From Deltaproteobacteria bacterium (lineage in GTDB: Bacteria > UBA10199 > JACPAL01 > GCA-016699445): a stretch of DNA of 64,000 nt. The first letter of the stretch is position 1, and each line of letters opens with the position of its first letter. Below are positions 18,496 through 26,457 of the stretch, one piece after another. The notes under the pieces were generated by a model. The model was not told where the DNA came from and searched no databases. It saw only the letters and a program-made list of their open reading frames with translations. The position numbers and the translations under genes are program-made. The DNA lies in contig CP064976.1 of NCBI GenBank assembly GCA_016699445.1, positions 2,232,001 through 2,296,000 of the forward strand. The letters run 5' to 3'.

Positions 18496-18533
18496 AAAGC
18501 CCTGTGTCGCCAGCACTGGCGACACAGGGCTTT
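18496..18533. terminator. Bidirectional intrinsic terminator between DUF481 gene and dnaK
   Basis: The 18-base arms AAAGCCCTGTGTCGCCAG and CTGGCGACACAGGGCTTT are perfect complements with a two-base loop. They are flanked by A- and T-rich sequence, so both strands terminate well. The convergent genes stop at 18482 and 18560. Confidence 0.9.
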
Positions 18534-18559
18534 AATTTATATGACCGTATTTAAGGGGC

Positions 18560-20470
18560 TTAATCCTTTGCTTCTGTAAACTCCGCATCGACAGCATCAT
18601 CATTCTTCTTATCGGCAGCAGGTTCTTCAGCTTTGGGTTGTCCGTTCTCACCTTGTGAGCCTTGGGGCGCTGTCTTGTAAAGTTCTTCAGCCATCTTATG
18701 AGAGGTGGCCACCAAAGCTTCTGTGGTCTTTTTGATTTTTTCCACATCGTTTTCTTTGAGAGCGGCTTTGCAATCTTCCAAAGCTTTTTCTAAATCATTA
18801 ACGACTTTGAGAGGAAGTTTTTCTTTGTTTTCCTTCAATGTTTTTTCTGTGGAATACACCAACCCATCAGCGGCATTGCGAGCTTCAATTTCTTCACGTT
18901 TCTTCTTGTCTTCAGATTCGTGAGCTTGAGCATCTTTCACCAACTTGTCGATTTCCTCTTTAGACAGACCGCTCGAGGCTGTGATGGTGATGTTTTGTTT
19001 TTTGCCTGAAGCCATGTCTTTTGCGGAAACATTCAAAATACCATTGGCATCCAGATCAAAAGTCACTTCGACTTGAGGCAATCCACGAGGAGCTGCTGGA
19101 AGTCCGTCTAATACAAAGCGTCCCAAGGTGCGATTGGCTCCAGCCATTTCACGCTCTCCTTGCAAGACATGAATTTCAACAGAAGTTTGATTATCAGCGG
19201 CCGTGGAGAAAATCTGACTCTTCTTAGTGGGAATCGTTGTGTTTCTCTCAATGAGTTTTGTCATGACACCACCAAGAGTTTCAATACCCAAGGTTAACGG
19301 TGTGACATCCAAAAGAAGCACATCTTTGACATCCCCTACGAGAACACCAGCTTGAACGGCAGCTCCGAGAGCCACAACTTCATCAGGATTCACACCTTTG
19401 TGAGGATCTTTTCCAAAGAACTTTTTCACTTCTTCTTGAATCTTCGGCACGCGGATCGATCCACCGACTAAGACCACCTCATCAATATCAGAAGGCGAAA
19501 GTTTGGCATCGGCCAAAGCTTTACGAACAGGTTCAAAAGATTTGACGATAAGATCATCAATCAACGCTTCAAACTTGGAGCGTGAAAGTTTGATGTTCAT
19601 GTGTTTGGGGCCTGAAGCATCAGCGGTTAAGAAGGGGAGATTGATTTCAGTTTCCAAAACTCCGGAAAGTTCGATCTTCGCTTTTTCAGCGGCTTCTTTC
19701 AAACGTTGCAAGACCATCTTGTCTTTGGAGACATCGAGACCTTGGTCTTTTTTAAACTCAGCAATGAGGTAATCAATGATGCGTTGGTCAAAATTATCAC
19801 CACCTAAATGTGTATCACCATTTGTGGAGACAACTTCGACAACTTTGTCGCCCACTTCGAGAACAGACACGTCAAAAGTACCACCACCAAAATCGTAAAC
19901 CACGATAGTCTCATCTGTCTTCTTATCCAAGCCATAAGCCAAAGCAGCAGCAGTGGGTTCGTTGATGATACGTTTCACATCCAGACCAGCAATCTTACCA
20001 GCATCTTTGGTGGCCTGACGTTGGCTGTCGTTAAAGTAGGCAGGGACCGTAATAACCGCTTCAGTGACAGCTTCACCCAAATGAGATTCAGCTGCTTTTT
20101 TAAGCTTCATCAAAATTTTAGCCGAAATTTCAGGTGGGCTGTAAGATTTGTTGGTATTTGGAATATTAACTTGAGCATCTCCATTGGAAGAGGATTCCAC
20201 TTTATAAGGAACCATCTTTTGCTCGTCATTGACTTCACTGCTCTTGCGACCCATGAAACGTTTGATCGAGTAAATGGTATTTTCAGGATTAGTGACGGAC
20301 TGGCGCTTGGCCACTTGACCCACGAGAACTTCGCCATCTTTTGTAAAAGCTACAACAGAAGGAGTTGTGCGTGCGCCTTCTTCATTCACGATCACCTTAG
20401 GCTCGCCACCTTCCATAATAGCCACAACAGAGTTCGTCGTTCCCAGGTCGATTCCAATCATTTTTCCCAT
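18560..20470 (-). CDS. dnaK: Molecular chaperone DnaK (Hsp70)
   Basis: A 636-residue Hsp70. The start at 20470 (MGKMIGIDLGTTNSVVAIM) is preceded by AAGGAGAA. An upstream in-frame ATG at 20584 is not used because the added residues do not resemble DnaK. The ATPase domain shows IGIDLGTTNS, VPAYFNDSQRQAT and VYDFGGGTFDVSV. The linker DVLLLDVTPLTLGIE and the lid helices follow, with an acidic C-terminus ending in Glu/Asp-rich residues. It folds proteins with DnaJ and GrpE in the cytosol. dnaJ is divergent at 20644. A sigma70-like promoter lies at 20512-20539. Confidence 0.97.
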   Translation of the reverse strand: MGKMIGIDLGTTNSVVAIMEGGEPKVIVNEEGARTTPSVVAFTKDGEVLVGQVAKRQSVTNPENTIYSIKRFMGRKSSEVNDEQKMVPYKVESSSNGDAQVNIPNTNKSYSPPEISAKILMKLKKAAESHLGEAVTEAVITVPAYFNDSQRQATKDAGKIAGLDVKRIINEPTAAALAYGLDKKTDETIVVYDFGGGTFDVSVLEVGDKVVEVVSTNGDTHLGGDNFDQRIIDYLIAEFKKDQGLDVSKDKMVLQRLKEAAEKAKIELSGVLETEINLPFLTADASGPKHMNIKLSRSKFEALIDDLIVKSFEPVRKALADAKLSPSDIDEVVLVGGSIRVPKIQEEVKKFFGKDPHKGVNPDEVVALGAAVQAGVLVGDVKDVLLLDVTPLTLGIETLGGVMTKLIERNTTIPTKKSQIFSTAADNQTSVEIHVLQGEREMAGANRTLGRFVLDGLPAAPRGLPQVEVTFDLDANGILNVSAKDMASGKKQNITITASSGLSKEEIDKLVKDAQAHESEDKKKREEIEARNAADGLVYSTEKTLKENKEKLPLKVVNDLEKALEDCKAALKENDVEKIKKTTEALVATSHKMAEELYKTAPQGSQGENGQPKAEEPAADKKNDDAVDAEFTEAKD

Positions 20471-20511
20471 AAAATTCTCCTTAAAAGTGTGATTATTAAA
20501 CTTCTTGGCCC

Positions 20512-20539
20512 AAAATAAGCACAAAGAGCTCGATGTCAA
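20512..20539 (-). promoter_or_regulatory. Sigma70-like promoter of dnaK
   Basis: On the minus strand TTGACA (20534-20539) and TATTTT (20512-20517) are 16 bases apart. They sit about 45 bases upstream of the dnaK start. No CIRCE inverted repeat was seen in this gap. Confidence 0.5.
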
Positions 20540-20643
20540 CCCATGCAATGAATTTATTTGAGGAAAATTGACATATAAAATCATTTCGTTATGGTCGCCA
20601 ACCCACTCAATAAAATGCGAAATAGAATGAATGCTGAGGAATT

Positions 20644-21728
20644 ATGGCTCGTGATTATTATGAAATATTAGGTGTTGAACGCAATGCTTCTGGTGATGAG
20701 CTCAAAAAGCTTATCGAAAGGCCGCGCTCAAGTTTCACCCCGATCACAATCAGGAAGATCCTGATGCTGAAGAAAAATTTAAAGAAGCCTCCACGGCCTA
20801 TGAAGTCTTGTCGGATCCCGATAAGCGCGCCCGCTATGATCGCTTTGGCCCTGAAGGTGTGCAGGGTGGAGGTTTTTCCAGTACAGAAGATATTTTTTCG
20901 TCCTTTGGAGACATCTTTGAAGACTTTTTTGGCATTGGTGGTTTTGGCCCTTCGCGTCGGGGTGGAAAACGATCGCGTCGTGGACGAGATCTTTCTTTAG
21001 AACTTCAAATTGATTTTAAACAAGCCTGCTTTGGCGTGGAAGAGTCTGTTGAAATTCAACGCTTGGAAGGTTGTGAAGTTTGTCATGGACAAGGAATGGC
21101 TGAAGGGAGTGATCGAAAATCTTGCCCTACGTGTCGCGGGAGTGGGCAGGTGGCTCGAGGTAATGGTTTTTTTACAATCGCGACAACGTGCTCGCAATGT
21201 CAGGGAGCCGGTTCTATTATCACAGATCCATGTAAATCTTGTCGTGGTGAAGGTCGCAAAGCGGTAAAGAAAAAGCTTCAAGTCAAAATCCCTGCCGGCG
21301 TGGATGATGGAAATCGTTTAGTCCTGCAAGGCGAAGGTGAAGGGGGCTTGGATAGTGGGGGACGCGGTGATCTGTATATTCTCATTCACGTTAAGCCTAG
21401 TGAGCATTTTCAGCGTGAAGGTCAGACCCTGCATTCTCAAGAAGAGATTCCGATGGTGATGGCAGCTTTAGGTGGTGAATTGGAAGTGGAGACTATTGAG
21501 GGTTCTACCAAGATAAAAGTCCCAGCCGGGACGGAGACAGGTGATACAGTCGTCATAGAAGATATGGGTGTCCCTCACATGAAATCAAAATCTCGTGGGG
21601 ATCAAGTGGTTCATTTTTTAGTGAAGACGCCAAAACATCTGACCAAAAAGCAGGAAGAACTTTTGAGAGAGTTTGCCGAAATTTCGGGAGAACATGTCCC
21701 TAAAAAGAAGAAAGGATTCTTTTCATGA
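20644..21728 (+). CDS. dnaJ: Chaperone DnaJ (Hsp40), frameshifted in the J domain
   Basis: The protein starts ARDYYEILGVERNASGDELKK. The frame then breaks in the five-A run at 20704-20708; six As restore AYRKAALKFHPDHN with the essential HPD motif. After the J domain come the G/F-rich linker and a zinc-finger domain with four CxxCxGxG-type repeats (CEVCHGQG, CPTCRGSG, CSQCQGAG, CKSCRGEG). The substrate-binding domains follow. Rejoined length is about 361 residues, normal for type I DnaJ. It stimulates DnaK ATPase. The stop overlaps the next start (ATGA). Confidence 0.9.
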
Positions 21729-22597
21729 CAAAAAAGAAAACAACTCCACTGGCTGTCTCTCATGAAACAGGTCACTTTAATTCACATGAAGGCACGCCAC
21801 TTTATTTTCAGTCTTGGACTCCGGAAGTTAATAAAAATAATTTAAAGAAGACGGTATTGATTTTCATTCATGGAATGGCAGAACACTCTGGCCGCTACCA
21901 ATATCCGGTCGAATATTTTACTTCAAAAGGATACATCGTTTACGCCATGGATTTGCGTGGACATGGAAAATCTCATGGACGTCGCGCTTATGCAGAATCG
22001 ATGGAAGAGCTGGTTGAGGATGCGCGTACTTTTGTTAATCATGTGAAATCCTGTGAAGGAAATAAAAAGTTCTTTCTCGTTGGGCATAGTTTTGGTGGTC
22101 AGATTGTTTTAAATTATACCAGTCATTATCCTGATGATGTCGATGGTGTATTAGTGTCTTCTCCCAACTTACGATTAAAATTGCCGGTTCATTTTTTAAA
22201 AAGAGTGATGGCGCCTGTTTTATCCAGAGTTTTTCCGCGGTTGGCTTTGGGGAATGATTTAGATCCTTCTTTGGTATCTCATGACCCTCATGTTGTAAAA
22301 AATTACGACAAAGATCCCCATGTCTTAAGGAAAATCACTGCAAAGTTGGGTGATATTGTTTTGGAAAATTATTTAACGGTAATGGATTTAGCAAAAAAAT
22401 ATAAAGCACCGATCTTTATGATGCATGCCGGTGATGATTTGATTTGTTGTCCAACAGGGACTCAGGATTTTTTTGATAAAATTCCCCACAAGAAGAAGAG
22501 TCTTAAGATCTATAAAGGTTTGTATCATGAGATTTTTAACGAACTAGATCGAGAAACTGTTTTTCGCGACATGGAGGCTTGGATTGAAAAACAGTAA
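21725..22597 (+). CDS. Alpha/beta hydrolase, monoacylglycerol lipase/PldB-like
   Basis: A 290-residue cytosolic hydrolase without a signal peptide. IFIHGMAEHSGRY provides the oxyanion region, LRGHGKSHGRRAYAES is typical of the Hydrolase_4/lysophospholipase family, and GHSFGG holds the nucleophile Ser. HAGDDLICCP and YHEIFNE carry the catalytic Asp and His. The likely reaction is hydrolysis of monoacylglycerol or lysophospholipid. The start overlaps the dnaJ stop by four bases, and its end overlaps the next gene. Confidence 0.85.
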   Translation: MTKKKTTPLAVSHETGHFNSHEGTPLYFQSWTPEVNKNNLKKTVLIFIHGMAEHSGRYQYPVEYFTSKGYIVYAMDLRGHGKSHGRRAYAESMEELVEDARTFVNHVKSCEGNKKFFLVGHSFGGQIVLNYTSHYPDDVDGVLVSSPNLRLKLPVHFLKRVMAPVLSRVFPRLALGNDLDPSLVSHDPHVVKNYDKDPHVLRKITAKLGDIVLENYLTVMDLAKKYKAPIFMMHAGDDLICCPTGTQDFFDKIPHKKKSLKIYKGLYHEIFNELDRETVFRDMEAWIEKQ

Positions 22598-23132
22598 ATA
22601 TTTTATTTTAATTTTTATAATCCTGTTTTCTTTTTCACTTCAGGCTAAATCTTACAACTCTGTGTTGAAAAAAAATACCAAACACAAAACTGTTTTTGTG
22701 TGGGACAATATGGAAGCGCGCTTGATTTGGCATGCGACTTATTTCTCACCAGAGTTTCAGGAAAGTCTTGAACAAAAATTAGAAGAGATGAGCGCTGAAA
22801 CATCAGCCTCTCAAACCCGCTGGTGGGCTCAGCATGAGTTGGACAAGAACGATGTTTTTTTTGTGAGTGTTTATTCCGGCTCTGCTAAGTGGTCAGAAAT
22901 AGGTAAAGATGATGCCGCATGGAGATTTCAGTTGGTAAATGAAGAAGGGGCCATTATCGAAGCCCGACGTATTGAAAATGTCCCCATCACCCAAACCGAA
23001 CGAGCTCTCTTTCCCTATCTGGACAAATGGTCCAAAGCTTATCTGATCAAATTCCCCAAAAACTCAGCTAGTCAAAAAATGCAGCTCAAACTTCTGAGCC
23101 CTTCTGCGAATTCTGTTTTGAAGTTTAAATGA
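22584..23132 (+). CDS. Secreted hypothetical protein
   Basis: A 182-residue protein with a signal peptide (KYFILIFIILFSFSLQAKS). The start is TTG at 22584, seven bases after GGAGG, and overlaps the lipase gene by 14 bases. The mature part has WDNMEARLIWHATYF and RWWAQHELDKND and is rich in Trp and Lys. Co-expression with the lipase suggests an envelope role. No family recognised; an outer-membrane or periplasmic protein is plausible. Confidence 0.65.
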   Translation: MKNSKYFILIFIILFSFSLQAKSYNSVLKKNTKHKTVFVWDNMEARLIWHATYFSPEFQESLEQKLEEMSAETSASQTRWWAQHELDKNDVFFVSVYSGSAKWSEIGKDDAAWRFQLVNEEGAIIEARRIENVPITQTERALFPYLDKWSKAYLIKFPKNSASQKMQLKLLSPSANSVLKFK

Positions 23133-23438
23133 TCAAAGTCCAAATAACTCCCACCAATCCTGCCCTTTACTGGTAATATGTAGGAGGCACACGACATTCT
23201 CTGTAATTGTATAGAAAAACACAAATCCTTTATGGGTGATGAAGCGAATGGGTTGAGAGAGTTTGGGGAGTTTGACGCGACTGCCTCGATCTGGAAAGTT
23301 TTCTAAACTCAAAAGTTTCTTTTTCACTTCGCCTACAAGCTTCACAGCTTTTTTTGGTGAGTCCTTGCAGATAAAATCATAGATTTCATCTAACTCATCA
23401 ATCGCCTCTTTCTGAATTGTAATTTTATATTTTTTCAA
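23133..23438 (-). CDS. RelE/ParE-family toxin
   Basis: A 101-residue protein with the RelE/ParE fold signature: IQKEAIDELDEIYDFICK at the N-terminus, SRVKLPKLSQPIRFITHKGF in the middle, and a C-terminal aromatic region. Family members either cleave ribosome-bound mRNA or inhibit gyrase; the sequence does not decide. It is preceded by a Phd-type antitoxin whose end it overlaps by 14 bases. Confidence 0.75.
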   Translation of the reverse strand: MKKYKITIQKEAIDELDEIYDFICKDSPKKAVKLVGEVKKKLLSLENFPDRGSRVKLPKLSQPIRFITHKGFVFFYTITENVVCLLHITSKGQDWWELFGL

Positions 23439-23706
23439 GATTTGAGGCCGTGTTTTTATCTAATTTTGAAAAGACAGATTCTAGAGGTTCGCTGGCCTCT
23501 TGATGATCCAAGCGGTATTGGAGTTTTTCTTGAAGCTCTTTTACCTGCATAGCGATTTCTAAAGTGTCTAAATCACAAATCCCAAAATCAGGACGGCCAT
23601 TGTTGGTGATCACAATAGGGCTCTTTTTAAGCTTCTTTTTGATGTCATCCAGCTTGGTTCTCAAGTCAGACATTGGAATAATCGAATCCGTAAGTGAAAG
23701 TGCCAT
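23425..23706 (-). CDS. Phd/YefM-type antitoxin
   Basis: A 93-residue protein. The N-terminal half has the Phd/YefM pattern: IIPMSDLRTKLDDIKKKL, then IVITNNGRPDFGICDLD. The C-terminal half is an acidic, helical, toxin-binding region. It leads the RelE-like toxin gene with a 14-base overlap. Three TAAATG repeats at 11-base intervals directly upstream are its likely operator. Confidence 0.75.
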   Translation of the reverse strand: MALSLTDSIIPMSDLRTKLDDIKKKLKKSPIVITNNGRPDFGICDLDTLEIAMQVKELQEKLQYRLDHQEASEPLESVFSKLDKNTASNLEKI

Positions 23707-23724
23707 AAGCTATTCTCCTGATCT

Positions 23725-23751
23725 AAATGTACTTTAAATGTCTTTTAAATG
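23725..23751. promoter_or_regulatory. Candidate antitoxin operator with 11-base periodic repeats
   Basis: AAATG occurs at 23725, 23736 and 23747, spaced exactly 11 bases, within 20-45 bases of the antitoxin start at 23706. The helical phasing suggests stacked binding on one face. Confidence 0.5.
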
Positions 23752-23916
23752 ACAATTAAAATCCTGAAATGCCAAGAGTGAAATCGACAAACTTTTGATT
23801 CGATTGGTACGTCATAGGCTTCAACGGCCCATGTTTCTTCTCCCGGAATGCTCATAAAGATATCATATAAATTCTTCACATTGACTCAATGCCCTATATA
23901 TGGCGGAATAAGGCTT

Positions 23917-24159
23917 ATGTATAAGACGACTCTCTATTTGAATGAATCAGAAATTAGCCGACTCAAGGGTTTTGTTGAGAAAGGTTATGGGAAATCGATT
24001 ACGGATCTTGTCAGGCTTGCGATTCGTTCTTTCTTGAAGAAAAGCGATTCCTACGAATCGTTTTCATTTTTGAGATCAAATTTAAAGAAAGGAAAATCTA
24101 AGAAGAGCTCTTTTGGAGATGCCGTCGCATTTCAAAGAAAAGTCCGTTCTGAGTGGTGA
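23917..24159 (+). CDS. Ribbon-helix-helix antitoxin of a PIN toxin pair
   Basis: An 80-residue protein. The start at 23917 gives MYKTTLYLNESEISRLKGF, an RHH opening; the longer frame to 23848 adds residues without support. GKSITDLVRLAIRSFLKK is the DNA-binding helix pair. The C-terminus is basic. It ends one base before the PIN toxin start at 24161. Confidence 0.7.
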   Translation: MYKTTLYLNESEISRLKGFVEKGYGKSITDLVRLAIRSFLKKSDSYESFSFLRSNLKKGKSKKSSFGDAVAFQRKVRSEW

Positions 24160-24160
24160 T

Positions 24161-24550
24161 ATGTTAACCTACCTCTTGGATACCAATATCCTTATTGATT
24201 TGGCGACGCAGAAAAATTCAGCTTCTTTTTTTGAAAAAATCATTCAGTCGAAAGCAACGACATTGGTCACCAGTATCATTTGTGTCGCTGAGTTTTTGAC
24301 AAAATCTTCTCGTGAAGAAGAAAAGTTTCTAAAAAAATTTATAGAATCTGGAGAATTGGAAGTTATTGGGTTTCAATTTATGCAAGAAGCCTTAAAGGCT
24401 GGCGAATTGAGAAAGAAATTAGGACTCCGACTTCCGGATGCCATTGTCTTGATGACCTGTGAAAACCGTTCGACGACTTTGTTGACGCACGATAAAGAAT
24501 TTTTTCAAAAAGCAAAATCTGTGGTGAAATCTATCGACCCATTTTCTTAG
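24161..24550 (+). CDS. vapC: PIN-domain (VapC-like) toxin
   Basis: A 129-residue PIN nuclease. The start at 24161 gives MLTYLLDTNILIDL with the first catalytic Asp. CVAEFLTKSS provides the conserved Glu, LRLPDAIVL the third acidic residue and LLTHDKEF the fourth. All are present, so the enzyme looks active. The antitoxin gene is one base upstream. Confidence 0.85.
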   Translation: MLTYLLDTNILIDLATQKNSASFFEKIIQSKATTLVTSIICVAEFLTKSSREEEKFLKKFIESGELEVIGFQFMQEALKAGELRKKLGLRLPDAIVLMTCENRSTTLLTHDKEFFQKAKSVVKSIDPFS

Positions 24551-24552
24551 GT

Positions 24553-26355
24553 TTAAGCCGCTTGATAAGCAGGTTTGATAGCGTCGTTAGCAGCTTGAGA
24601 GTTGGTGAGTATCGAGGTTGGTGTTGGAAGCGGCTGTTGTTGCGTGGCCATATTTTGAATATCCTGAATCATGATTTGCATGACTTGGCCTGAGGAGAGT
24701 TGGCTGCATTGATTGTAAAATTCCTGACTGGTTGCTGCTCTAAAAATATAGGCGTTTACAGGACCTGCCTGGGAATTGAGTAAACCCTGAAGATCGTAGA
24801 TTTTATCTAAAAAGTGGAGACTTCCTGAAATTCTAAAAAAGTATTTTAAAACTGCAATGCCTTCTTTTTCTGTCAGAGTTCGGAGCCTTCTATCAGGACC
24901 CATAAATTGTTCGAGGCTTTGTCCATTCTGATAAGGATTGCGCTGTCCTTGGCCAGATTGGTCTCCATCTCTGGAATCCCCGAACGCTCTATTTTGAGAA
25001 GGATCTTCCTGGGCTTTAACCGCATCATCATTTTCCGCTTGAGCTCTCTGAGCGACCTGAAGCGGTGTGGTGTACGGATCGTTGTGTAGTTGCTGCATGT
25101 TGGCAGCGGCTTGAGTCAAGTGAGGTGCTAAAGGATTACCATAAAAAGCAGGGTTTTGAGCTTGAGGTAATGGTGTTTGAGCATTGGGCATTCCGGTCAT
25201 CAAAGTGTGTTGAGAATTCTGTGCAGTGCCTGGTGTTGTGGCGTAAGGAGTTGTAGGTATCTGATAGCCCGTTGTCGCTGGGGAGTAGGCTTGAGGGTAG
25301 TTTTGAGTTGGGATCTTTTGTCCAAACAGTCGTGGTCCGGCAGCTAAAAGATTGGCTCTACTTGTGGGCCCAAAAGTTTGCTTATAAAGAGCCACTTTTT
25401 CATTGGTAATAAAACCGTCTTTGCCTCTTGCCGCCAGCTGAGCCTTAGGCTGAATGATTTCTCGAGCAACTCGTAACAATATATCGGTGACACGTGTGTT
25501 GGGTGAAATATCTTTGGGAATAAGAGTATCGTTGCGTAACTGTGTGACGAGCTTTTGGATAGCTTCTGCAATGACTTTGGGAGCTGGAGGTTGAAAACCT
25601 TGTTGTTTTAATTGGTCAGCAATTTCTCGTGGAGCTCGCTGTGAAAGTTCCTGATGAAATTCTCCCGCAAGATTTTTTCCAGAATTTTTAACATCTTCAT
25701 TCTTAGGTCTTAAGAGAAGTTGAAAGCTTTGTTCTAAGGATAATTCTTTTCGGACAGTGACTTGAGACGCCTGAGGTTGTTGAGTCTGAGGGTGATTGGT
25801 ATTGGCTGCAGGAGTATTCGGATTAAAAGTATTGTGAGGGGTAGAAAGTTGAGTTTGCGTGGCATGAGCAGGGGCTTGATGAGTTGTTTGAGGTGTATGA
25901 GGAGATGTTTGTTGAGCTGTCGACGCATCTGCATGATTTGTATTAGCAGGTAAAGATCGTGTGAAAAGAGTTTCTAATCCTGAAGTGAGATTAGTTGAAG
26001 GAATGACCTCTCCCAAAGCCGCCGCTTGAAGTAGGGTAAGTTGAGGGGGTTCAGCTTGTGCCTGTGAAGGATTGGCTTGAAGAGGTGCTTGTCTTCCTAA
26101 AACACTGTTGCCGACTTGACCTTGCGGTTGAGCCAAAAGAGGCGAAGAAATAGTAACGGTAAACCCACTGCCATTGAGTGAAATAGTGATGGGGGCTGCT
26201 GGCGTTTGAGGAAGAGGTTGAGCGGTCGGTGTTATCCCAGGAACTAACGACGTCGTCGGAATCTTGACAGAGGCAATCTGAAACAACCCAAACCGGCTCG
26301 ACAGCTCCTGTCTGCTTGTTTCAAATCCCCAACTATGTCCGACGAGTTTAGACAC
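24553..26355 (-). CDS. Proline/glutamine-rich large hypothetical protein
   Basis: A 600-residue protein without a signal peptide. Residues 35-200 and 350-470 are low complexity, rich in Pro, Gln, Thr, Ala and Asn. Two ordered parts stand out: one at about 205-345 (KELSLEQSFQLLLRPKNED to an FGQKIP end) and a C-terminal helical part (YFFRISGSLHFLDKIYDLQ, FYNQCSQLSSGQVMQIMIQD). The layout, long disordered linkers between helical domains, recalls secreted hook-length or effector-like proteins, but no motif proves this. It stands alone, tail-to-tail with the PIN toxin at a two-base gap. Confidence 0.6.
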   Translation of the reverse strand: MSKLVGHSWGFETSRQELSSRFGLFQIASVKIPTTSLVPGITPTAQPLPQTPAAPITISLNGSGFTVTISSPLLAQPQGQVGNSVLGRQAPLQANPSQAQAEPPQLTLLQAAALGEVIPSTNLTSGLETLFTRSLPANTNHADASTAQQTSPHTPQTTHQAPAHATQTQLSTPHNTFNPNTPAANTNHPQTQQPQASQVTVRKELSLEQSFQLLLRPKNEDVKNSGKNLAGEFHQELSQRAPREIADQLKQQGFQPPAPKVIAEAIQKLVTQLRNDTLIPKDISPNTRVTDILLRVAREIIQPKAQLAARGKDGFITNEKVALYKQTFGPTSRANLLAAGPRLFGQKIPTQNYPQAYSPATTGYQIPTTPYATTPGTAQNSQHTLMTGMPNAQTPLPQAQNPAFYGNPLAPHLTQAAANMQQLHNDPYTTPLQVAQRAQAENDDAVKAQEDPSQNRAFGDSRDGDQSGQGQRNPYQNGQSLEQFMGPDRRLRTLTEKEGIAVLKYFFRISGSLHFLDKIYDLQGLLNSQAGPVNAYIFRAATSQEFYNQCSQLSSGQVMQIMIQDIQNMATQQQPLPTPTSILTNSQAANDAIKPAYQAA

Positions 26356-26457
26356 ACTTTCTCCTTAAGAATAGTTATCGGCCTAAATCGACAGGTGAGT
26401 TGCTTTGAGTTGTGTGTTTTTTTTAATTTTTTTTAGAAATTAACGCAGTGCGAGATT

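Noticed and set aside
19808..20518. Long (236-codon) plus-strand frame opposite dnaK
   Set aside because: Antisense to the conserved DnaK ATPase domain; no protein-like family and no ribosome-binding site. Shadow frame.
20471..20643. CIRCE element between dnaK and dnaJ
   Set aside because: No TTAGCACTC/GAGTGCTAA inverted repeat is present.
20701..20712. Programmed -1 frameshift at AAAAAG in dnaJ
   Set aside because: The site resembles a slippery sequence, but DnaJ is not known to be recoded and many other genes here show comparable one-base lesions in non-slippery runs.
23765..23896. Small minus-strand frame with start GTG encoding a 44-residue peptide (contains FMSIPGEETWAVEAYDV)
   Set aside because: Protein-like, perhaps a gene remnant beside the TA module, but too short, no ribosome-binding site and no family; not annotated.
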